NCBI GenBank assembly: GCA_039188505.1
Contig: JBCCZC010000066.1
Span: forward strand, 1-17,714
Reading direction: 5' to 3'
Origin: JBCCZC01 sp039188505
Lineage (GTDB): Bacteria > Pseudomonadota > Gammaproteobacteria > Xanthomonadales > SZUA-38
Length of the DNA: 17,714 nucleotides
Position numbers and translations under genes: made by a program. Positions 1 to 8,396 of this stretch are shown in pieces. Numbering within the stretch: the stretch's first letter is position 1; each line of letters starts with the position of its first letter. Below the pieces are notes generated by a model that ran no database searches, was not told the origin of the DNA, and worked only from the letters and a program-made list of their open reading frames with translations.

Positions 1-3000
1 CCGAATCCTGGACGTTGACGCCGCCGGTCGGGATCGGGCTGTCGTCGCCGATGTTCCGGATGGTCACGTTGTTCAGCGTCAGGTTGTCTCCCTGATGCCA
101 CATGATCGCGCTGTTGGCCGTGCTGAACGAATTGCCGTCCGCGCCGTCGACGATCATGACGCCGTTCAGCGTGGTGTTGTCCGAGTTGCGGATGTCGACG
201 GCGTTGTCGACCATGTCCTCGATCGTGCCGCCGTTGATGGTCACGCTGCCGGAGTTCCCGATCAGCATGATGCCGTTGCCGTTCCCCTGAGTGTTCGGAC
301 GGCCAGTCACCGAGTCGAAGTTGTCCGTGATGTTCTGAACGGTGTTCGAGATGTTCGTCGAGGCGAACGTGACGGCCGCTCCGCTATTCCGGATGCGGAT
401 CCCGTCGGCAGCGGAGCCGCCCGGATTGGGAATGGTGGTGGCGCCGAAATCTACGGTGCCACCGACCACGTCTCGGACAAAGATGCCCGTCGCCGTGCGA
501 CCGTTGATGGCGGTGGTCGCGAAATCGATGTCGGCACCCGCGCCCACGGTGGCGATGTTGATCGCCCGGGTATCGGTGTTGCCGCCGTTGAAGGTGGAGT
601 TGGCGCCCAGGTTGGTCAGATCGATCCCCAGTGGCGCACCCCCGCCGGCCGACGTAATGCTGGTGAAAGTGATGTCCGTCGTCACGCCGTCGAAGTTGAT
701 CGCCGTCTCGTTCGTCGAGTTGACCGTCCCGCCGCCGGTGCCGGCGACCGTACCGCCGCCGCTGGCGTTGAACCCGGTCCCATTCGTCGTGTCGATGTCG
801 AGCAGACCGTCGAAACGGATCGTGCTGCCGGCATTGTTGACCAGATCGATGCCGATGCCCGTGCTGGTATTGGCGGTGATGGCCCCGTTGAAGTCGGTGG
901 TGCCGCCCGTCTTGTTCGTGATCTGCAGCCCGTTGGGATTGTTCTGTGTGATCGTGCCGTTGTAGGTCACGTTGGCCGTGGACCCCGATTCGAAGTACGG
1001 CCTTCCGGTCGGGTTCGTGATCGCCGTACCCGCGCCAAAGGTGAACGTACCCGCCGAGCCGGTGGTGATGTCGATACCGGCGTCCCCGCCGTTCAGCGTC
1101 GTCGTGCCGTTGAAGTTGTAGGACCCATCGGCGTTGTCGAACTGGAGGCCGTCGCCGTTACTGGCGTCGATAACGCCGGTCTGGAAGGTGAGCGTGCCGG
1201 TCGCGTGCCCGCCCGAGACGGAGACTAACGAAGCGTTGTTCAGCTGACCGATGGCGAGGCCGATGGTGCCCCCGACCGTGCCGCCAACCACCCTGAACGC
1301 GTCGGCCGTATTGCCGGTGATGGTGCCCGACGTGATGTTCACTGTGCCATCGACCTCGTCGAGGATCACGCCCGATTGACCGGCGCCGGGGGTCGCCAAG
1401 ACATTCGCCAAGGTCATCGCTGTGGTCAGCGGGTCCAGGTTCAGCGCGGTGCCGCTCGTGGTGTCGACGACGCCTGTAGTGGTCGCCAGCGTGAAGGTCG
1501 TCGGCGTCCCGCAGGTGCCTGCCTTGGTATTGACCTCGATGCCGTCGCCACCGGTGTTGAACACGTCCAGGTCTGCGAAGGACAGGTTCCCGGTCGTGCA
1601 GAGCAGCTCGAGCCCGTCATTCACGACGCGATTGGTGGCCGTGCCGATGTCAGTGGTCCCGCCCGAGACGGTCTGGATGCCCGCGGTGCCGGGATCGGCG
1701 TCGAACGTCACCCGATCGAAGCTGAAGCCGCCGCTTGCCGCACCGCCAACTGAATTGCCGTTCAGGGACGTCACGATCGTGTCGCCGCTGCTGGCGCTGC
1801 TAACGTCTACTGCCAGGGCGTTTCCGGTAGTGACGATACCGGTGGTGTCCAGCGCCAGCGTCAGGGTACTCGCGCCGTTCGATAGGGTCAGGAGGCCTCG
1901 CCCCGAGACCGTCAGAGTGCTGCCGGCCACCGTGGCCAGGCGGCTGGTGGCGTCCGTGTTCTGGACCTCGATCCCGTCGCCGCCGACGATTGTGGACCCA
2001 CCCATCGTGACGTTGGAAACGGCCAAGCCGGTGTTGACGCTGTTGATCCCATCGCCCGTCGTGCCGTCGATCGTTCCGCCTTGGACGGTCACGACATTCG
2101 AACCGCTGACCAGCATCCCGGTGACGCCGCCGTCGATGTCGATCGAAGCGAAGGTGATCGTTCCCGTCGAAGCCGAGATCTCGATGCCATTCGTGGTGGC
2201 GTTGTTGACGGTACTCGCGCCGGTAACCGAGAGGTTGCTGCCGACGCTGTCGAGCACGATGCCGTCGGTGGGGGCGTTCGCGCTTTGCAGGCTGGTGAAG
2301 GTGAAACCGGCCGCCCCGCCGGTCTGTCCGACCGTCGTACCTGCGCCGGAATCATCGACGAAAAGGGCCGGACCACCGTCGGCGATGGACGTCGGGTTGG
2401 TCCCGGTGAAATTCACTGTCCCGCCGCCGTTGGCGACCAGCCCGCTGCCGTTGGCCGTGGCGACCCCGAGCATGGCTTTGTTGAAGGTGAAAGTCCCCGT
2501 GTTGTTGCTCAGGTCGATGGCGGCGAGCGTCGCGCCGTCGATGGTGGTCGTCCCGAAGTCGAAGGTCGCCGAAGAGCCGGAGATCTCGATCGCATCGGCG
2601 CCGGATCCCGCAATGGTGGTCGTGGTCGCCGTGGCCGCTCCCGCAACCGTGGTCAGTCGAACGGTCGGTGCCGCCGGCCCCGGGCCCGCGGGCGTGGACA
2701 GCGCCGCGAAGCTCGCGGCCAGGGTGCCGGTGCCGAGGTCGAGGATGCGGGCGCTGTCGACACCCACTTCGTCCGTGACTGGCACCATGTTCGCAAACGC
2801 CGCGCCGCCGATGGTTGCGGTGCCGAAGTTGGCGCCGCCGATGGCCGGGCCGGTCGTGTTCGCCAGGTCGAAACCGAGGAGCAGGTTGTCCTGCGCCAGC
2901 GCGATGCCGTTGGTCTGAATCACCGGCCGGGTCGCCGCACCGCCGACCACCAGCGTCGTGGTGCCCACGCGCAGATCGACACCCTGACCGATGAGCTGCT

Positions 3001-3150
3001 GCTCGTTCTTCAGCGTGATGCCGTCGGTGTACGGACTGCCGCCGAAGAGGTAGATGATGTCGCTGGGCAGCGAGTTGTTCTGGGCGTCGGTCAGGTTGTT
3101 GTACGGGGTGGCCAGCGAGCCATCCCCACCGCCAGCGGCGTCCTTATCGA
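1..3150 (-). repeat. Degenerate beta-helix repeats in the giant protein
   Basis: The encoded protein repeats short units of the form G-D-G-I-E-V, G-D-G-L-Q-F, N-G-L-Q-I-T, G-I-G-I-D-L, A-G-I-D-I-T and N-G-I-E-I-S every few tens of residues. Between them are G-T-x-T/N-F and T-x-T-x-x-G-x-x strands and short Asn/Gly turns. This pattern is typical of stacked coils in right-handed parallel beta-helix proteins. Units have diverged at the DNA level, so this is a protein repeat rather than a recent tandem duplication. The array continues past the left edge. Confidence 0.7.
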
Positions 3151-4285
3151 CGAAGATGACGCTGCCCGCGACCTTGATGTGGACTTGGCTGCTGCTCATC
3201 CGTGGGCCGTTGGTCGCGCCCGGGTCGTCGTCGACCACGGTGTATTCGAAGCGGTCGATGCCGTTGAAGCCGGGGGGTGCGTTGTAGGTGAAGCTTCCGT
3301 CCGCGTTCAGCGTGACCGTGCCCCCCTTGTCGGTCGTTACCGGCGCAACGTCCACCAGCACGTCGTCGGCCGCATTGGCGTTGTCGTCACCGTCCGGATC
3401 GACGTCGTTCGACAGCAGACCGGGTGCGGACACCGTGAGCGGCAGGCCACCGAAGGTTTCGAACTGATCCGGGAAGGCGATGGGCGAGGTGAAGATCAGC
3501 CCCTGCTGCGCCACGTTGGCATCGAGCGTGTTCGCGAACTGAACCGCGTCAGCGCGCCCGCCGGCGGTGTTGTCGATGGTGACCGTGTAGCTGATGTCGT
3601 CGTCAGGGGCAGCGGTGCCAGGCGAATCCACGTTGCTGGCGGCGATCGCCGGCGCCAACGTCGTGAGCGCAATGTTCGTCTGGACGCTCTCGACATCGTC
3701 GAGCGTGAATCGGAAAACAATCGCTCCGACGTTGGTGAAATCCGCGCCCGTGCCCGTGAGGGTCGTGAACCGCTCGAAGCCGATCACGAGGGGGTCGCAG
3801 GGACCCGCGCAAGCTTCGAGGATAGCGAACGCCTCCGACGCATTGGCGCCATCGGTATGGATCTCGACGATGAGGTCGATGGTGCCGCTGACGGTGCCCA
3901 GCGGCAGCGTCAGACCACCCTCGGTACCGTCAATCAGGTCGATACCGCCCAGGCCGGTGGGGTCCAGGGTCACGGCATCGTCGTCGTCGCCGTCGTAGGA
4001 GAGTACCGCCGTGCCGGCGGAGCTCATGTCGTCGAGGGAGATCGTCACCGCGCCGGCGGCCACCGAAAGAGCGAGCGTGCCGGTTCCATTCAGGAGTTCG
4101 ACCAGCTGGTCCCGCTCGCCGCCGACGACCCCGGCGCTATCCACCGTGGCCGAATTGGTGCCGGGTGCGCCCGACACCGTCGCGGAACCCGGGTCCGTCC
4201 ACGAATCCACGGTCGTGGTCGCGCCGAAGGCGGCGCCGGAAACCAGGGAGAGGCCGAGAATCCATCGATTCATCGAAGTGCTCAT
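1..4285 (-). CDS. Giant exported beta-helix protein with cadherin-like domain (3' end beyond window)
   Basis: The minus-strand frame starting at the ATG at 4285 stays open to base 1 (1428 codons, no stop), so the C-terminus lies outside the window. I translated most of it by hand, including both ends, and found no frame break. The N-terminus has a short signal peptide (M-S-T-S-M-N-R-W then a hydrophobic run ending G-A-A-F-G-A). Residues about 289-370 match a cadherin-like/Big_9 type domain: L-L-S-N-D-V-D-P-D-G-D near the start, and G-S-F-T-Y-N-A-P-P-G-F-N-G-I-D-R-F-E-Y later. From about residue 379 (V-D-K-D-A-A-G-G-G-D, then A-T-P-Y-N-N-L-T-D-A) it becomes a long Gly/Thr/Asn-rich right-handed parallel beta-helix. 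The ATG overlaps the upstream stop (ATGA) and has a strong GAGGAGGAAGG Shine-Dalgarno inside the end of the upstream gene. The role is probably a surface or secreted matrix/adhesin protein; the substrate is unknown. The fold assignment is fairly sure, the function is not. Confidence 0.85.
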   Translation of the reverse strand, partial: MSTSMNRWILGLSLVSGAAFGATTTVDSWTDPGSATVSGAPGTNSATVDSAGVVGGERDQLVELLNGTGTLALSVAAGAVTISLDDMSSAGTAVLSYDGDDDDAVTLDPTGLGGIDLIDGTEGGLTLPLGTVSGTIDLIVEIHTDGANASEAFAILEACAGPCDPLVIGFERFTTLTGTGADFTNVGAIVFRFTLDDVESVQTNIALTTLAPAIAASNVDSPGTAAPDDDISYTVTIDNTAGGRADAVQFANTLDANVAQQGLIFTSPIAFPDQFETFGGLPLTVSAPGLLSNDVDPDGDDNANAADDVLVDVAPVTTDKGGTVTLNADGSFTYNAPPGFNGIDRFEYTVVDDDPGATNGPRMSSSQVHIKVAGSVIFVDKDAAGGGDGSLATPYNNLTDAQNNSLPSDIIYLFGGSPYTDGITLKNEQQLIGQGVDLRVGTTTLVVGGAATRPVIQTNGIALAQDNLLLGFDLANTTGPAIGGANFGTATIGGAAFANMVPVTDEVGVDSARILDLGTGTLAASFAALSTPAGPGPAAPTVRLTTVAGAATATTTTIAGSGADAIEISGSSATFDFGTTTIDGATLAAIDLSNNTGTFTFNKAMLGVATANGSGLVANGGGTVNFTGTNPTSIADGGPALFVDDSGAGTTVGQTGGAAGFTFTSLQSANAPTDGIVLDSVGSNLSVTGASTVNNATTNGIEISASTGTITFASIDIDGGVTGMLVSGSNVVTVQGGTIDGTTGDGINSVNTGLAVSNVTMGGSTIVGGDGIEVQNTDATSRLATVAGSTLTVSGRGLLTLSNGASTLTLALDTTGIVTTGNALAVDVSSASSGDTIVTSLNGNSVGGAASGGFSFDRVTFDADPGTAGIQTVSGGTTDIGTATNRVVNDGLELLCTTGNLSFADLDVFNTGGDGIEVNTKAGTCGTPTTFTLATTTGVVDTTSGTALNLDPLTTAMTLANVLATPGAGQSGVILDEVDGTVNITSGTITGNTADAFRVVGGTVGGTIGLAIGQLNNASLVSVSGGHATGTLTFQTGVIDASNGDGLQFDNADGSYNFNGTTTLNGGDAGIDITTGSAGTFTFGAGTAITNPTGRPYFESGSTANVTYNGTITQNNPNGLQITNKTGGTTDFNGAITANTSTGIGIDLVNNAGSTIRFDGLLDIDTTNGTGFNASGGGTVAGTGGGTVNSTNETAINFDGVTTDITFTSITSAGGGAPLGIDLTNLGANSTFNGGNTDTRAINIATVGAGADIDFATTAINGRTATGIFVRDVVGGTVDFGATTIPNPGGSAADGIRIRNSGAAVTFASTNISNTVQNITDNFDSVTGRPNTQGNGNGIMLIGNSGSVTINGGTIEDMVDNAVDIRNSDNTTLNGVMIVDGADGNSFSTANSAIMWHQGDNLTLNNVTIRNIGDDSPIPTGGVNVQDS

Positions 4286-4299
4286 CGACCTTCCTCCTC
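4282..4299 (-). promoter_or_regulatory. ATGA stop/start overlap with strong RBS
   Basis: The DUF11 gene ends ...GAG GAG GAA GGT CGA TGA, and the next gene starts at the ATG of that same ATGA. The purine run GAGGAGGAAGG lies 5-6 bases before the ATG. This arrangement favours coupled translation, so the two giant proteins are probably made in a fixed ratio. Confidence 0.85.
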
Positions 4300-7200
4300 G
4301 TCGGCTTCGAACCCGCTGCTCAGCAGGTCGTCGTCGTCCACCGGCAATAGCCTCAACCCATCCACAAATGCTTCGAAGGTGCCGTCCTCGACGCCGAAGC
4401 TGCACCGGGCCGAACCAGTGTTGCTACCGGTCTCGAACTCCTCTCCGAACGTGCGCCATACGCCGTCGGCGGTCAGCTCGGCCTCGATCACGATCGGGTC
4501 GCCCGGATTGGCACAGTTGGATCCTTGCGAGAAGGAGCAGCTGATGCGTCCGAGCACCGGGCCGCTCGCGGAGTCGACACGCACGTCGGCGCGTGCCCGG
4601 TAATTGGTTTCGGGCATCACCCCGATACACTGATCCACACTCACCGCTTCGCCGCTGCCGTCCCCGAGGAACCTCGCGGAGCCGGAAGCGCCGGCACCGT
4701 CGGTGTCCTCGCTCGAGTACTCGACGGCGGCCGCATCGCTCGGGGTGAACTCGTCGCTGCTGCAGTCGAAATCGCCGTTCGTGACCAGGTTGAGAGGCTG
4801 CAGGCTCGCACGGGTCAGGAAGTCCTGACCATCATTCAACGCGTTGCCGTCCTCGTCGCGCAGCGTGGTCGTGCCGCACGCGATGAGCCGGTAGGGACCG
4901 GCCAAAAGGGCATCGGTCGGCATGAGCGTCGCCACGAACGCTCCGGCGTCGTAGGTCACTGCCAGATCGACCAGGAAGTCGTCCCCTGTACCGCTATCGC
5001 AGCCGGTCGTGTCGAAGGACCTGTTCGGGCCGGGACCGACGAGCCGGTAGTTGTCCGCGTTGCTGGCCGCGTCCGCGCCCACGTCAATCATCGACTCGCT
5101 GAACGCGACGTCGATCTCTGCGAGGGAATCCGTCGTTGCGCAGAAATCGAGCTCGCTGCCGCCGACGAAGACGCCCGTGACGATGGGCGCCTCGCCCGTA
5201 ACCATCGATTCCGCAACGGCCGTGTTGTTGTCCGGATTGGCGTCGACACCGCCAGCCCCGTCGTCTTCCGCCGAGGCCGTGTTGACGATCGCGTCGACTT
5301 CCTGCGGCAGCGGGTCGTCGATGATCACGGTGAAGATCACGGTCGCCACGTCGTCCACCGCCAGCGCGCCGAAGTCGAGGGTACAGACCGTCCCTGCATC
5401 CGTTTCCGGACACATCCAGGCCGCGTCGCTGACGCCGGGTTCGAAGACGGAGTTCGCGGGAACCGTTTCCGTGACGACGATCCCGGTCAGATCTGTGGAC
5501 CCCGCATTGGTGATCGTCAGCTCGTAGCTCAGCGTCTCGCCCGGCGCGGCCGTCGCAGGCCCGGTCTTCGTCAGGGACAGGTCGCTGGTTCCCAGCAGGG
5601 CCGTGCTGACCTGGGCCGTATCGTTGTCCGGATTGTCATCGTCCGGCACGCCGCTGACGGTCGCCGTGGTCGTCAGGAACGGACCGCCGATCACCGGCGA
5701 GTCCACCACGACGCCGAACGTGAATCCGACGGTGTCGCCGTTGCCGCCAAGGAGCTGGGCGCTCGACAGCAGGCAGGTATCGCCCGCAAGGCCCGTCGCG
5801 CACAGGAACGGGTCGCTGGCGCCAGCGTCAAAGGTGGCATGCTCCGGCACCACCACCGACAGGTCGAAGCCGGAGACATCCTGGTCGCCCGCGTTCGTGA
5901 CGGCGATGGCGATCGAGAAGGCGTCACCGTCGCCGGGCGTCGCTCCACCGTCGTCCAGGCTGACGTCGAGGTCCGGCGCCGCATCGAGCGGTGTCGTGTG
6001 TGTCCCCACGTCGTCGCCGCTGGAGTGCTCCGCCGTCGCCTCGTTGAAGACCTCCTCGAGCCCTTCGGCAGCCGGTGAGTTCACGGTCACCCCGAAGAGG
6101 ATGGTCGTCTCACTTTCCGGGCCGACCGTCGCGATCGCGAGCGTGCAGTCCGCACCCGAACAGCTCCAGCCGGCAGTACTGGCGACCGGATCGAAGGTCG
6201 TGCCCTCCGGGACAGTCTCGACGAGCGTGACGTCGTTGGCCGGCTGGGTGCCGAGATTACGGAGGATAAGTCGGTAGACGAGGGTTTCGCCGGGCACCGC
6301 GATGGCCCGGTCGTCCGTCTTCGTGAGCGAGAGTTCGGCCGACGCGTCGAGCTCGATCACCCCCATCGCGGTGTTGTCCACCGGATTCAGATCGGTGCCG
6401 TTGGATCCGTCGTCCATGACCGTACCCGACAGCTCGAGGGTTTCGGCACCGAGCGGCACCATCTCGACCACGGTCAGCGCGAAGTCCGCGGTGCCATTGG
6501 CGCCTGCCGCCAGGGCCCCAACCGCCAACGTGCAGGCCGAACCGGGCACGACATCGGCGCAGACCCACGCACCGTCGCTGCCGAGCGCGTCGAAGGAGGC
6601 GTTCGGCGGCACCGTGGTGGCCAGTTCCACGCCGTCGGCGTCCTGGTTGCCGGCATTGGCGAACTCGAAGACGAACAGCGCGGTACCCAACGGCAGCACG
6701 GGAATGTCGTCGTCGGTGATCGCCAGGGTGAGGTTCGGCGCCGCGTCGATGGTCAGGGTGAGCATCGCGTCGTTGTCGACCGGCATCGGATCGGCGCCGT
6801 TGGCGGCGTCGTCGGCGACGGAACCGTTGATTGTCGTGTCGACAACCCCGGAGGCCACGGTGGCGTCGGGAAGCAAGGCGAAGGCGGCCGAGTCGCTATC
6901 GCCGGCTGCCAGCGGGCCAACGGTCAGCGTGCAGGCTGACCCCGGCGTTGCCGCTGCGCACATCCAACCCGGATCGCTGCCGGCCGCGTCGAAGCTGGCG
7001 TTGGCCGGTACGGTCGTGCTGAGGGTGACGCCCGTCGCGTCCTGGTCACCGCCGTTCGAGTGGTCGAAGCTGAGAATGGCAACGGCGCCGGGTACGATCG
7101 CGGGCCCACCGGTGATCATCAACGCGAGGTCCGGCTCAGCCTCTACAGTGATGCTGTCCGTGTCCATGTTGTCGGTCGGATTGATGTCCGGCTCGGCGCT

Positions 7201-8235
7201 GTCGTCGAAGGCGATGGCCCCCATCACCTCGACCTCGTCGAAGCCGGTCGGCACCGACGCATCGACGTCTACCGCGAAGGCCTCTGAACCCGTGGCGGTA
7301 GCAGCAAGCGCGCCGACCGCGAGCGTGCACGCGGAACCCGCCGTACCGGCCCCGCAGTTCCATCCGGCCGCGCTGGCCCCGGCGTTGAAGATCGTGCTGG
7401 CCGGTACCGTGGTCGAGAGCGCCACCATCGTGGCCCCGATGTTCCCGTCGTTGCTGAAGTCGAACGAGAAGAGCGCCGTCCCACCGGTCTGGATCGGTCC
7501 GGACGCGTTGGTAATGTCAAGCACGAGGTCCACGTCCGCCTCGACGACGATCGAACCCGTGGCCATGTTGTCGGTCGGCATCGGATCGGCGCCGTTGGCC
7601 ATGTCATCGGCCACGTTTCCGGTGACGTCGATCGAATTGACGGCGGGGGGAATCGCCGCATCAACGTTCACGACGAAGTCGGCGCTACCCGAACCACCGC
7701 CGCCGGCGACCCCGCCGACGTTGAGATTGCAGACCGTGGTCGGCGGCGACGCATCTGCGCAGCTCCAGCCCGGGTCGCTCGAGCCCGCGTCGAACGTCGT
7801 ATTGGCGGGCACCGTCGTGCTCAGGGTCACGCCCGTGGCGCCTTGATTGCCCACGTTGCTGAAGTCGAAGGAGAAGACGGCCGGATCACCGGGCTCCACG
7901 GCCATGCCGTCGTCGGTGATCGCGAGCACCAGGTCGGGCTCCGCGTCGACGAGGGTGCTGGTGGCGTCCGCAGCGCCCCCAACGGCCGGATCGTCCGTCT
8001 GGACAGGAGAGAAATTGTCGCCGCTGATGGTGGCCTGGTCCGAGACGGTATCCACGCCGGCCGCGGCCGGATTGGCGACGGTCGACACAAATTCGACCGT
8101 GACGGTCTGCCCGGCGGGGATACTGCCGAGGGTCAGCGGGAAACTCGCGAGTCCCTTCGCCCTGGCGTCGTCATCGGCTCCGGCAGCACCGGAGAAGAGA
8201 GCCATGCACAGCGCAGCGACAACGCGTCCAGCCAT
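4282..8235 (-). CDS. Exported DUF11-repeat protein with Ig-like and CBM-like C-terminal domains
   Basis: A 1317-residue protein. The ATG at 8235 is preferred over an in-frame TTG at 8244, because it gives a clean signal peptide (M-A-G-R-V-V-A-A-L-C-M-A-L-F-S-G-A-A-G-A) and has GGGGGA about 9 bases upstream. Domains in order: a half repeat (about 30-97); seven DUF11-like repeats (about 100-233, 235-366, 367-497, 499-631, 633-752, 754-882, 884-1011); a bacterial Ig-like/SbsA-type domain (about 1014-1140, with F-S-E-S-M and N-Y-R-L); a carbohydrate-binding-module-like jelly roll (about 1147-1297, opening L-V-T-N-G-D-F-D); and an acidic tail D-D-D-D-L-L-S-S-G-F-E-A-D-E-E-E-G-R. Each repeat carries W-x-C...C-x-L, a cysteine pair fitting an oxidising, extracytoplasmic location. 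It lacks catalytic motifs that I can see. It is translationally coupled to the beta-helix gene downstream. A structural or adhesive surface role is inferred; carbohydrate binding is possible but unproven. Confidence 0.9.
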   Translation of the reverse strand: MAGRVVAALCMALFSGAAGADDDARAKGLASFPLTLGSIPAGQTVTVEFVSTVANPAAAGVDTVSDQATISGDNFSPVQTDDPAVGGAADATSTLVDAEPDLVLAITDDGMAVEPGDPAVFSFDFSNVGNQGATGVTLSTTVPANTTFDAGSSDPGWSCADASPPTTVCNLNVGGVAGGGGSGSADFVVNVDAAIPPAVNSIDVTGNVADDMANGADPMPTDNMATGSIVVEADVDLVLDITNASGPIQTGGTALFSFDFSNDGNIGATMVALSTTVPASTIFNAGASAAGWNCGAGTAGSACTLAVGALAATATGSEAFAVDVDASVPTGFDEVEVMGAIAFDDSAEPDINPTDNMDTDSITVEAEPDLALMITGGPAIVPGAVAILSFDHSNGGDQDATGVTLSTTVPANASFDAAGSDPGWMCAAATPGSACTLTVGPLAAGDSDSAAFALLPDATVASGVVDTTINGSVADDAANGADPMPVDNDAMLTLTIDAAPNLTLAITDDDIPVLPLGTALFVFEFANAGNQDADGVELATTVPPNASFDALGSDGAWVCADVVPGSACTLAVGALAAGANGTADFALTVVEMVPLGAETLELSGTVMDDGSNGTDLNPVDNTAMGVIELDASAELSLTKTDDRAIAVPGETLVYRLILRNLGTQPANDVTLVETVPEGTTFDPVASTAGWSCSGADCTLAIATVGPESETTILFGVTVNSPAAEGLEEVFNEATAEHSSGDDVGTHTTPLDAAPDLDVSLDDGGATPGDGDAFSIAIAVTNAGDQDVSGFDLSVVVPEHATFDAGASDPFLCATGLAGDTCLLSSAQLLGGNGDTVGFTFGVVVDSPVIGGPFLTTTATVSGVPDDDNPDNDTAQVSTALLGTSDLSLTKTGPATAAPGETLSYELTITNAGSTDLTGIVVTETVPANSVFEPGVSDAAWMCPETDAGTVCTLDFGALAVDDVATVIFTVIIDDPLPQEVDAIVNTASAEDDGAGGVDANPDNNTAVAESMVTGEAPIVTGVFVGGSELDFCATTDSLAEIDVAFSESMIDVGADAASNADNYRLVGPGPNRSFDTTGCDSGTGDDFLVDLAVTYDAGAFVATLMPTDALLAGPYRLIACGTTTLRDEDGNALNDGQDFLTRASLQPLNLVTNGDFDCSSDEFTPSDAAAVEYSSEDTDGAGASGSARFLGDGSGEAVSVDQCIGVMPETNYRARADVRVDSASGPVLGRISCSFSQGSNCANPGDPIVIEAELTADGVWRTFGEEFETGSNTGSARCSFGVEDGTFEAFVDGLRLLPVDDDDLLSSGFEADEEEGR
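5203..7938 (-). repeat. Seven tandem DUF11-type repeats of about 120-134 residues
   Basis: Each unit begins with D-L-x-L-x-I-T (or L-S-L-T-K-T), then P-G-x-x-x-x-x-F-x-F-x-x-x-N-x-G, V-x-L-x-T-T-V-P-x-x-x-x-F-D, W-x-C...C-T-L-x-V-G-x-L, and ends N-P-x-D-N-x-A with an acidic linker. Units 1-4 are most alike, including A-D-P-M-P-T/V-D-N at the end of units 1 and 3. Units 5 and 7 use the L-S-L-T-K-T opening. Residue spacing is regular, about 132. Confidence 0.85.
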
Positions 8236-8265
8236 CCCGAACAATCCCCCATCACCTGACCACTA

Positions 8266-8294
8266 ACAATAAATGTTTGCGAACGGCGAGTACA
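8266..8294 (-). promoter_or_regulatory. Weak candidate promoter for the surface-protein operon
   Basis: This is the only AT-rich stretch in the leader of the DUF11 gene. On the minus strand TGTACT (8294-8289) and TATTGT (8271-8266) are 17 bases apart, matching sigma-70 consensus at only 3/6 and 4/6. A short inverted repeat AACAATAAATGTT (8265-8277) overlaps the -10 and could be a protein-binding site. Confidence 0.25.
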
Positions 8295-8368
8295 GGCACA
8301 CGTGTCGATCGGATCCGCTATGGCCCGGAGCGGCAGGGTTCAGCGCCTAGGTGAAGTCGGTCATGAAA

Positions 8369-8390
8369 CCGCTGCCGGCCCGGGCAGCGG
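8369..8390 (-). terminator. Hairpin terminator of the acetolactate synthase large-subunit gene
   Basis: A perfect 8-bp stem CCGCTGCC/GGCAGCGG with a 6-base loop lies 6 bases after the TGA of the large-subunit gene. On the minus strand it is followed by TTTC. The T run is short, so it may be only partly efficient or Rho-assisted, but position and symmetry fit a terminator separating this gene from the surface-protein operon. Confidence 0.65.
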
Positions 8391-8396
8391 GACTGC

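Noticed and set aside
2081..4603. An 840-residue plus-strand ORF, and similar long ORFs at 1422-2918, 4525-6078 and 6302-7846.
   Set aside because: These are antisense mirrors of the repetitive, GC-rich surface-protein genes. Their products are low-complexity, show no domains, and run straight across the junction of the two real genes.
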